Origin: Odoribacter sp.
Lineage (GTDB): Bacteria > Bacteroidota > Bacteroidia > Bacteroidales > Marinifilaceae
Assembly: GCA_020024465.1 (NCBI GenBank)
Contig: JAHHTT010000094.1
Coordinates: 1-5,155, forward strand
DNA: 5,155 nt
Reading direction: 5' to 3'
Part shown: positions 1 through 5,155 of the stretch, one piece after another
Numbering within the stretch: position 1 is the stretch's first letter
Layout of the letters: the number at the start of each line of letters is the position of its first letter
The notes under the pieces: generated by a model
What the model was told of the DNA's origin: nothing
The model's input: the letters and a program-made list of their open reading frames with translations, nothing else
Database searches by the model: none
Made by a program: the position numbers and the translations under genes

Positions 1-353
1 GTGAAGTTCAGCCCGTCGATCTCTTCCCTCGCACAAAGCATGTGGAGACGGTAGTATTATTGTCCAAACTCCAAAACGCTGAACATCATATTGAAGTGGA
101 CCTGAATCTGGACGAAATGGATCTGACTTCTGCCGAGAGCAAAGCCACCTACAGTGAGATTCAGGACTATGTGAAAGAGCATTCTGGCTTGCAGGTCAGC
201 CGCCTGTATATCGCCCAGGTCAAGCGGAAGAACGGCATTATTGAGCGTGTGAACTGCAATCTGCCGAAATCTGAGGATGCTAAGCAGCCTCAGTGTCCGC
301 CCGAAAAAGAAAAGGCAATCACCGAGGCACTGAAGTACTTTCAGATGATTTAA
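1..353 (+). CDS. rlmD: 23S rRNA (uracil-C5)-methyltransferase RlmD/RumA, C-terminal end (5' truncated)
   Basis: This is the 3' end of a TrmA/RumA-family SAM-dependent RNA methyltransferase, which makes 5-methyluridine in 23S rRNA. The gene enters from the left edge, and its reading frame starts at base 3. The first visible residues are EVQPVDLFPRTKHVETVVLL. They contain the family's C-terminal signature D-x-F-P-x-T-x-H-[hydrophobic]-E; the Glu (bases 45-47) is the position known in RumA as the catalytic general base. The Cys nucleophile and SAM-binding motifs lie outside the window. A GTG at 42 is an internal Val codon, not a start. The protein continues about 100 residues past the catalytic Glu, whereas E. 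coli RlmD ends within about ten. The extension carries YIAQVKR, an acidic/Lys-rich stretch and an end at FQMI, and matches my memory of clostridial RumA tails. The stop is TAA at 351-353. Family assignment is secure; the exact target uridine (RlmD versus RlmCD) is not decidable here. Confidence 0.88.
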   Translation, partial: EVQPVDLFPRTKHVETVVLLSKLQNAEHHIEVDLNLDEMDLTSAESKATYSEIQDYVKEHSGLQVSRLYIAQVKRKNGIIERVNCNLPKSEDAKQPQCPPEKEKAITEALKYFQMI

Positions 354-357
354 TTTG

Positions 358-395
358 AAAAGAGCAAACATCTCTTAAAAGGTGTTTGCTCTTTT
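358..395 (+). terminator. Rho-independent terminator of rlmD
   Basis: A 16-bp stem pairs 358-373 with 380-395 (one T-G wobble) around the 6-base loop CTTAAA. The stem opens with AAAA and closes with TTTT, so the T-tract is partly inside the stem. It starts five bases after the rlmD stop and separates rlmD from the Shedu gene. The A-rich left foot gives a T run on the other strand too, so it could also stop transcription arriving from the right. Confidence 0.85.
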
Positions 396-419
396 AGCAT
401 ATAAAAACAATCGTTTCTA

Positions 420-428
420 TGATATAAT
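420..428 (+). promoter_or_regulatory. Extended -10 promoter for the Shedu gene
   Basis: TGATATAAT is a TGn extension followed by a perfect TATAAT (423-428). No convincing TTGACA-like -35 lies 16-18 bases upstream, where the sequence is AT-rich, so the extended -10 probably carries recognition. Transcription would start near 435, giving a short leader of about 26 bases before the ATG at 462. It sits directly behind the rlmD terminator, as expected for an independent transcription unit. Confidence 0.65.
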
Positions 429-448
429 ATATCCGTACTAAACAATAT

Positions 449-457
449 GGGGGGTGA
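449..457 (+). promoter_or_regulatory. Ribosome binding site that sets the Shedu start
   Basis: GGGGGGTGA is a strong anti-SD complement ending four bases before the ATG at 462. An in-frame ATG at 447 overlaps this site and has no SD of its own, so the start is placed at 462. Confidence 0.8.
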
Positions 458-461
458 CCTT

Positions 462-1682
462 ATGAGTAGAATTCCTTGGGATGAGATTCCTAATTTTTCA
501 TCAGATTATGATACCTATAAAAATCCTGTAGAGGGAAAAACCTACATCAGTCCATCCATAGAAGATAAATTTGGTGAATCTCCGGATTCTGTTCGAACAA
601 TTCGATTGGTTACACGGGGTATTGATCAAGAACCCTCATATGAGATGGTAAAAGAAAAAGGCGAAGTTGTTCTGCGGGAAACGCCTGGAAAGAAAAATAT
701 TATTAGAGCTACTGTTTTTGAAAAGAACCATCATGTACATATTTTAAGCATTCAAGAGTACACGCCCTCTACAGGTAATCCACATAAAAATGGATTTGCC
801 TTTAGGAACGAAGAAATCACAAGACTGTTTAACTTTCTTCGTGACGTTCAAACTATGCGATTTGGTGATAAGAAATACCAGCGTCTAAATGATGAAGATA
901 TACAGCATATAGCTTTGACAGACACGCAGGCGGCAGCTTTTTTAGAAAAGAATCCAGAGTTATTTACCAGTATTATGCAGTCGCAAATGACAGAAAAAGA
1001 TATTGTCGCTTTTGCCTATCGAAAAAAACAACTGGAGCATTTCTATAATCTGCTGTCAAATTTTGAATATTTTCGGGCTACCGCCGCTAAAGAAAATACA
1101 TCTAATGAAAGTACATGGCAGCACTTTTTTGAAAAGAATCCGTGGATCTTTGGATATGGGTTAGGATATGTGTTCCTTGAAGGGCTTGATGGGAAAAAGC
1201 TCGAACAAGTGGTTCAGGGATACAGCCTGAGTACGCACGGAAAGCGTATTGATGCTGTTATGAAAACACGAGGTATTATCTCCAATTTATGCTTTGTCGA
1301 GATTAAGACGCATAAGACAGCTTTACTGGAAGACAAGCCGTATCGACCTGGCTGTTACGGCCCATCCAAAGAATTAGCTGGTGCCATTGCTCAGGTACAG
1401 GGCTCAGTAACAGATGCAATCAAGGGACTGACAAACAAGTTGATGGTTCATGATTCGGATGGCAATCCAACCGGAGAGCAGATATATAACTATCAAGCAA
1501 AATCTTTTCTCGTTATTGGAAGCATGAGTGAATTTACAACACCTAATGGTGTCAACGAAGATAAATTACGATCTTTTGAGTTGCTTCGTAAAAACACGCT
1601 CTCACCGGAGATTATTACATTTGATGAATTGTATGAGAGAGCACGTTTTATTGTGGAATATAACGAAAGTACTTCGAAATAG
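462..1682 (+). CDS. sduA: Shedu anti-phage protein SduA (DUF4263, PD-(D/E)XK nuclease)
   Basis: This 406-residue protein is recognised as a Shedu/DUF4263 protein, a single-gene anti-phage system; characterised members are DNA nucleases or nickases. The C-terminal half holds the domain: ESTWQHFF (216-223) and NPWIFG (226-231) form the typical entry helix, RIDAV supplies the Asp (D264), and FVEIKTH supplies E280-x-K282 of the PD-(D/E)XK centre. Q311 in AIAQVQ fits the conserved helix Gln. Residues about 40-135 look like a beta-rich domain, and about 150-205 (AAAFLEKNP through HFYNLLSN) a helical linker, as in Shedu N-terminal regions that sense the target. The protein has no signal peptide or membrane segment and is probably cytoplasmic. 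ATG 462 is chosen over in-frame 447 by RBS position. The gene has its own promoter and converges on the minus-strand operon. Its GC is clearly lower than in rlmD, which suggests transfer. Family assignment rests on motif recognition; phage range is unknown. Confidence 0.85.
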   Translation: MSRIPWDEIPNFSSDYDTYKNPVEGKTYISPSIEDKFGESPDSVRTIRLVTRGIDQEPSYEMVKEKGEVVLRETPGKKNIIRATVFEKNHHVHILSIQEYTPSTGNPHKNGFAFRNEEITRLFNFLRDVQTMRFGDKKYQRLNDEDIQHIALTDTQAAAFLEKNPELFTSIMQSQMTEKDIVAFAYRKKQLEHFYNLLSNFEYFRATAAKENTSNESTWQHFFEKNPWIFGYGLGYVFLEGLDGKKLEQVVQGYSLSTHGKRIDAVMKTRGIISNLCFVEIKTHKTALLEDKPYRPGCYGPSKELAGAIAQVQGSVTDAIKGLTNKLMVHDSDGNPTGEQIYNYQAKSFLVIGSMSEFTTPNGVNEDKLRSFELLRKNTLSPEIITFDELYERARFIVEYNESTSK

Positions 1683-1697
1683 TATATGTTGAATACA

Positions 1698-1734
1698 AAA
1701 GCGGACGATTGCGCATAGCGCAGTCGTCCGCTTT
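1698..1734. terminator. Bidirectional terminator between converging genes
   Basis: A 17-bp stem pairs 1698-1714 with 1718-1734 (one T-G wobble) around the 3-base loop ATA, with a GC-rich core (GCGGACGA / TCGTCCGC). AAA at the left foot and TTT at the right foot give T-runs on both strands. It lies in the 58-base gap between the stops of the Shedu gene (1682) and the DUF2971 gene (1741), so it can serve both. Confidence 0.9.
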
Positions 1735-1740
1735 GTTGTA

Positions 1741-2673
1741 CTAATTGACTTTTCTAATGCTTAATTCATAGGTCTCCGAGAGTTCATTAAAATACATCTG
1801 ATAGACGGGAACCTTCAGAGTACATGCAATTTGCTTCAACCTCATTAAATTGTCTTTCGAGCATTTCATGCCTGCATAGATGGCATGAGGTTTAGCTTTG
1901 ATGTATGACATATCAGCCCCCATGGTACAACGGAATTCCTTCTCATAGGCCCACGAAGAATGCTTTATATTACAGAGAAGTGACGAGATATAAACTATGG
2001 ACAAATCACCAATCAGAATTTTTTTCCTGCCCAATAGCGATTGCCTGTAAATTTCTGACTCGAGCATTTGTGCTTGACGCAGCATCAAACTTGTAATATC
2101 AAGTCGTTGCTCTGTGTACTGAACTGGGAATGTACATGAGGACAGTGCAAGATTATCTTTATCCTTCATGTCATATGAAACGCAAAAGCCTGCATGATTA
2201 TTGGCGTAATGGGCCCACATTGGCATGGATTGCACACCGTTAGCTGTTAGGGATGTTGCACGAATGAAAGCGGTAAAATCGTCAATAAGTCTGCCGCCGT
2301 GAGGTTTTAGTCGTTGAATTTTTTTTAGTGGTTCTGAATCATAATAAAAGGCTTTGGAATCAAACGGATCATTAAATGACTGAATATCCGATAAATACAG
2401 CTGCTGTTTCTTCAGGGTTTCCAGCTTAGTCTCATTCAGCCTTTCATCTTCTGTAAAAGAATAGTATTTATACAGCATATCGGGAACATACAGTCTATTT
2501 ACTTGATAAAGGTCCTTAAACACTATATCCTTTGCAATTCCTTGTTGCTGTTCAAGTATGCAAAGATACTTAAAATAGTCAACTGGATTTTCTTCCCGCC
2601 ATTTTTCTACATCAAAGTTCTTTTCATCGACTGGCTGATTTGATAGAGGATATTGTAAATCTTCGAGTTTCAT
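1741..2673 (-). CDS. DUF2971 family protein, last gene of the hsdMS-HEPN operon
   Basis: This 310-residue protein has the hallmarks of DUF2971, a family without an established function to my knowledge. Motifs in order: LYKYYSF (67-73), the signature NDPFD (101-105) in the context LSDIQSFNDPFD, the central block MWAHYANNHAGFCVSYD (152-168), and WAYEKEFR (241-248) near the C-terminus, followed by IYAGMKCS (265-272). The length is normal for the family. There is no signal peptide or transmembrane helix, so it is probably cytoplasmic. The ATG at 2671-2673 follows AGGTGAG at three bases, and the gene begins 18 bases after the HEPN gene stop, so it shares that mRNA. The stop is TAG at 1741-1743, just before the shared terminator. 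DUF2971 genes are often found in accessory regions, and I infer a defence effector or regulator role from the operon only. The conserved polar residues (D, H, Y, E, R in the motifs) could form an active site, but no reaction is assigned. Confidence 0.8.
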   Translation of the reverse strand: MKLEDLQYPLSNQPVDEKNFDVEKWREENPVDYFKYLCILEQQQGIAKDIVFKDLYQVNRLYVPDMLYKYYSFTEDERLNETKLETLKKQQLYLSDIQSFNDPFDSKAFYYDSEPLKKIQRLKPHGGRLIDDFTAFIRATSLTANGVQSMPMWAHYANNHAGFCVSYDMKDKDNLALSSCTFPVQYTEQRLDITSLMLRQAQMLESEIYRQSLLGRKKILIGDLSIVYISSLLCNIKHSSWAYEKEFRCTMGADMSYIKAKPHAIYAGMKCSKDNLMRLKQIACTLKVPVYQMYFNELSETYELSIRKVN

Positions 2674-2676
2674 TTT

Positions 2677-2683
2677 CTCACCT
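2677..2683 (-). promoter_or_regulatory. Ribosome binding site of the DUF2971 gene
   Basis: AGGTGAG on the minus strand ends three bases before the ATG at 2673. It lies in the 18-base gap after the HEPN gene stop and supports one polycistronic message with separate strong initiation. Confidence 0.75.
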
Positions 2684-2691
2684 ATTTCGAT

Positions 2692-3567
2692 TTACTCGTC
2701 ATCTTGAAGTGATTTGTAATACTGACAGAGAGCTATATGTAGCTCTTTGATATATTCATAGCCTTCGCAATCTTTCATCTGGTCGATCCTGTATTTCCGA
2801 AACCAATTCAGTTCATATCTGGACAAAGAATATGCTCGTACAAATTCCTCTTGAATTTGCTGGTCGGAGTCCATATACGCACGGACGTCCGGATTATAAA
2901 AATCGGGATTCGTAAGAATATTTAGGTAAAAAGCCATCATATCGTTCTTGATTAACGCAAAGACCCGATCAATACACCGATTAAAGGCTGTGATTTTCTC
3001 AAGGAAAAATTCCTCAGAGGTCAAAAGAAGGCGACCGTTTGCGTGGGCATAATTGTTTCGTTGTTTGACGAATTTTTTTAATTCGCCCTCGAGGTCGCCG
3101 TCCATTCCTTTAATATGCAGAATCTTAAAGACTTCGCTTTCCCCGATTGCCGCAAAACTTCCAAAGTATAGTTTACCATCCTTTGTATTTCCACTCCCAA
3201 AAAATTCTGTGTAATGATCTTTTAACAGGTAATATAAAGCCTTTTTTGTTTCATCTTCGTGCAGCCAGTATATTTTAAGGAGAACAAAATAAATGGATGT
3301 CATAAATAACATATGATATTGCATAAATGCAAACTGATACAAGCTGTTTTCGTAGCTGGTCTGCATCGCAGTAGAAAGAGCATCTATGTAATCTTTTTCA
3401 CTATCATCCTGAAATAATTCTGGCAGGTAATCAAAAATTTTGAATATTTCTTCGGGGGGCTCCGGAAATTCATATTTAGGCACAAGTGCGTTTGCGGCTT
3501 TATCGATTGCCTCTGATATTTTTTTTATATCAAATACAACAGCAGCCATAGGAGACTTTTCAGCCAT
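2692..3567 (-). CDS. HEPN-motif protein (putative RNase) coupled to hsdMS
   Basis: This 291-residue protein is not recognised as a named family. Its key feature is RNNYAH (170-175), an exact fit to the R-N-x3-H (Rx4-6H) motif of HEPN ribonucleases and toxins. It lies between predicted helices: a long hydrophobic helix at about 77-102 (QFAFMQYHMLFMTSIYFVLL), GELKKFVKQ before the motif, and FFLEKITAFNRCIDRVFALI after it, which is the all-alpha HEPN layout. The hydrophobic helix could be mistaken for a membrane span but fits HEPN helix 1. The N-terminus has a proline/acidic segment (PEFPEPPEEI-like, about 32-40), and the C-terminal 80 residues are aromatic and charged, ending LQDDE. No ATPase or nucleotidyltransferase motif is seen. 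ATG 3567 is preferred over upstream in-frame ATGs because GGGGTGA precedes it at five bases; it begins one base after the hsdMS TAA. By analogy with HEPN nucleases kept beside type I systems (PrrC, RloC), an abortive RNase role is inferred, not shown. Confidence 0.68.
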   Translation of the reverse strand: MAEKSPMAAVVFDIKKISEAIDKAANALVPKYEFPEPPEEIFKIFDYLPELFQDDSEKDYIDALSTAMQTSYENSLYQFAFMQYHMLFMTSIYFVLLKIYWLHEDETKKALYYLLKDHYTEFFGSGNTKDGKLYFGSFAAIGESEVFKILHIKGMDGDLEGELKKFVKQRNNYAHANGRLLLTSEEFFLEKITAFNRCIDRVFALIKNDMMAFYLNILTNPDFYNPDVRAYMDSDQQIQEEFVRAYSLSRYELNWFRKYRIDQMKDCEGYEYIKELHIALCQYYKSLQDDE

Positions 3568-3568
3568 A

Positions 3569-5155
3569 TTATTCACCCCAGACATCCGCAATCTTATCTT
3601 TGATCTTCTGCTCAAAGAGGGAAATCAGTCGCTTGTTTTGTTCAACAATATTTTTTTCATCATCGAGTTGATCTATGATTTTTTGTTGTTCCTCAATAGT
3701 AGGTATCGGAATAATTAATTCATTCATACTTCTGATTGGAAGCTGTGGTTGAGCAGCTCCAGATAGCGCTGACTGAATTTGCTTTGTGAAAAATTGTGTT
3801 TGCAAGCAATATAACACAAATTTCGGTAATAAAGCTTCTGTATTTGCTCGTAAAATAACCATGCCAGAATTAATTCGCATATTGTCATATGGAACGGTAG
3901 AGTCATAACAAGCAATATTTCCAACAGTTCCTCTGGTGGTAAACGCAATATCGTTGCGCAGCATTTTTCCTTTTCGCAACTGCGCATCTTTCTCTTCAGA
4001 AATAAACTGCTGATTATCAAAATTAAAATATCCAGACCTCACATTGCTTGTATTTAAAAACAGGCAATATCCTTGGGCTGTAAAGTCTTCTTTTGAGGGA
4101 TAGTGGGTGCCTCTGTCACCATCAATTATTTGTAGCGGAGCCTCACTTATTTTTTTCATAAGCCAGTTGAAATTAATTGTAATAGTCGGTTTATAGTTTT
4201 CTACGATGCTTTGTGCGCCATCAATAATTTTCTGATAACTGTCCAGTTCTGAGACAATTTCTTCTTGCACCGAAATGGGAGGGACGGGAATTTGTAAGCA
4301 TGAGACATCCTTTTGATTGACACTGGGGTATGCACCTTTTCCCATCATAGATTCGAGCTGCGCTTGAACAGAATCACTATAAAGCATGTAGTAAATGTAC
4401 TTCGACAAGACATTGTCCTTAGCGGAAATTACAGCAAAGCCTGTTGAGGCTATGCACAAACTGCAATCTTCACGTTCAACATATCCATATGCTTTTAAAT
4501 TTGGGCGGACTGTGGAAAAAAGAATATCTCCTTTGTTAACAGCTCGTCTGGCTCTGCTGGGTGCATCAGTTCCCTTGACTTTATTAGAAAAATCAATTTT
4601 TCCTGTCCCGTTTTCAATGGACGAAATGTCGATGTAGATGAATTCATTATCTCCAAATGCAAGTTCAGGATTCTTGTTTTCTGCATTGATTTCGCATATG
4701 TCAGATAAATGCATAATCGGATAAGTTGTATCTGTTGCTTTAACCGTTTTATAGCGTTCTCCCACCAGAATATAATCCTGCTGTGCAATTGCTTCCTTAT
4801 TGGCCATTGTAACAAGCGGACAATCAGAAAAATCATCGCCCTGCTGATACGCTTTTACCAAACGGATAATTTCAGGGATTTCACTACCCTCTATCACTCG
4901 CCGCTGTGCGCCCAGATCAAAGCCATCATTGTTGAGCTTCACAAATAGAATCTGGTCCTTTGACTTGGCCAGAGAACGGTCAATTAACAATATACTCGTT
5001 TTGACATTGCTGTACGGATTAAAAACACCGGCAGGTAGAGAAATCACACCGTAGAGCATATTTTCATCCACCAGATACTTCCGAAGCTGCTTATAGGCAG
5101 TAGGTATCCCGCTTCCACACCCGGATAAGCCCAAGGGAAAACACAACAACCGCAA
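3569..5155 (-). CDS. hsdMS: Fused type I methyltransferase-specificity protein (HsdM C-terminus + HsdS), 5' truncated
   Basis: The gene runs off the right edge; 528 codons remain before TAA at 3569-3571. Visible residues 1-140 are the end of an N6-adenine methyltransferase HsdM: TAYKQLRKYL (19-28), ISLPAGVFNPYSNVKTSILL (38-57) and NNDGFDLGAQRR (75-86), the family's post-catalytic blocks. The SAM and NPPY motifs lie outside the window. Residues about 145-528 are a whole HsdS: TRD1 (about 145-290, with GDILFSTVRPNL and GKGAYPSVNQ), a central conserved helix (VQEEIVSELDSYQKIIDGAQ, 296-315), TRD2 (about 335-475, with NDIAFTTRGTVGNI and GAAQPQLP), and the distal helix (EEQQKIIDQLDDEKNIVEQN, 488-507). 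Two dissimilar TRDs predict an asymmetric bipartite DNA target methylated at adenine. M and S are normally separate proteins; M-S fusions are a known variant. No hsdR is in the window. A probable frame disruption occurs in the last ~50 bases. Downstream HEPN and DUF2971 genes share the operon. Confidence 0.87.
   Translation of the reverse strand: MRLLCFPLGLSGCGSGIPTAYKQLRKYLVDENMLYGVISLPAGVFNPYSNVKTSILLIDRSLAKSKDQILFVKLNNDGFDLGAQRRVIEGSEIPEIIRLVKAYQQGDDFSDCPLVTMANKEAIAQQDYILVGERYKTVKATDTTYPIMHLSDICEINAENKNPELAFGDNEFIYIDISSIENGTGKIDFSNKVKGTDAPSRARRAVNKGDILFSTVRPNLKAYGYVEREDCSLCIASTGFAVISAKDNVLSKYIYYMLYSDSVQAQLESMMGKGAYPSVNQKDVSCLQIPVPPISVQEEIVSELDSYQKIIDGAQSIVENYKPTITINFNWLMKKISEAPLQIIDGDRGTHYPSKEDFTAQGYCLFLNTSNVRSGYFNFDNQQFISEEKDAQLRKGKMLRNDIAFTTRGTVGNIACYDSTVPYDNMRINSGMVILRANTEALLPKFVLYCLQTQFFTKQIQSALSGAAQPQLPIRSMNELIIPIPTIEEQQKIIDQLDDEKNIVEQNKRLISLFEQKIKDKIADVWGE
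3573..3579 (-). promoter_or_regulatory. Ribosome binding site of the HEPN gene inside the hsdMS 3' end
   Basis: GGGGTGA on the minus strand lies within the last hsdMS codons, five bases before the ATG at 3567. The hsdMS stop TAA (3569-3571) falls between the SD and the start, the classic arrangement for translational coupling. It decides the start of the HEPN protein. Confidence 0.78.

Noticed and set aside
57..371. Minus-strand open frame of 104 codons opposite the rlmD end
   Set aside because: It is a shadow of the RlmD coding frame, crosses the terminator hairpin and has no family signal.
2729..2746. Short hairpin AGAGCTA-TATG-TAGCTCT near the 3' end of the HEPN gene
   Set aside because: It has only 7 bp, is inside coding sequence, and lacks a T-tract on the transcribed strand; likely chance or at most a minor mRNA structure.
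3300..3400. Hydrophobic helix in the HEPN protein read as a transmembrane segment
   Set aside because: It contains Gln, His and Lys and fits a buried HEPN helix better; no other membrane or signal features are present.
3440..3718. Plus-strand open frame of 92 codons over the hsdMS/HEPN junction
   Set aside because: It is antisense to two well-supported genes, with low-complexity Phe/Ile-rich translation and no good RBS.
3569..4727. Possible inverted or direct repeats for phase-variable exchange of the HsdS TRDs
   Set aside because: The two conserved helices (after TRD1 and TRD2) are alike at protein level only; no long identical DNA repeats and no recombinase gene are visible.
3724..4836. 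Minus-strand open frames at 3724-4020 and 4495-4836, and plus-strand ones at 4395-4637 and 4709-4948
   Set aside because: All lie inside the HsdS coding frame, which shows clear TRD and conserved-helix motifs; these are out-of-frame shadows.
1..5155. CRISPR arrays, tRNA/rRNA genes, insertion sequences
   Set aside because: No regular spaced repeats, cloverleaf sequence, transposase or terminal inverted repeats were found by reading both strands; intergenic space is limited to three short gaps.

Overview
The window looks like a defence-gene insertion next to a housekeeping gene in a low-to-mid GC Gram-positive bacterium, most likely a gut-type Clostridia member (Lachnospiraceae/Ruminococcaceae-like). 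This rests on the RlmD C-terminus with its long extension, strong GGGGTGA/AGGTGA-type ribosome binding sites, and the style of the type I modification protein. The placement is inferred from sequence style; no search was run.

Layout, left to right. (1) Bases 1-353 (+) are the 3' end of a 23S rRNA uracil-C5 methyltransferase gene, closed by a strong hairpin terminator at 358-395. (2) After an extended -10 promoter (420-428), a monocistronic Shedu-type gene (462-1682, +) encodes a DUF4263/SduA protein with a PD-(D/E)XK nuclease core. (3) A 17-bp GC-rich hairpin (1698-1734) lies between two converging genes and probably ends transcription from both sides. (4) The rest is one minus-strand operon read from right to left. 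It holds the 3' part of a fused type I methyltransferase-specificity gene (HsdM C-terminus plus a complete two-TRD HsdS, 3569-5155, truncated at the window edge), then a HEPN-motif protein (2692-3567) starting one base after the hsdMS stop, then a DUF2971 protein (1741-2673) 18 bases further on.

How the genes may work together. Shedu is an established single-gene anti-phage nuclease family with its own promoter and probably acts alone. The three-gene minus-strand operon is the most interesting part. A DNA-modifying and DNA-recognising M-S fusion is tightly coupled to a putative HEPN ribonuclease and to an uncharacterised DUF2971 protein. This recalls the known principle of RNases guarded by type I restriction complexes (PrrC with EcoprrI), but with different components and no visible ATPase. 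Whether an hsdR gene lies upstream, beyond base 5155, cannot be seen and decides between an ordinary type I system with accessory genes and a less familiar one.

Base composition changes at the boundary. By hand count the first 300 bases are about 50% GC, while 481-600 is about 34%, which fits horizontally acquired defence genes placed beside a core gene. The last ~50 bases of the window show a probable frame disruption in the HsdM part.
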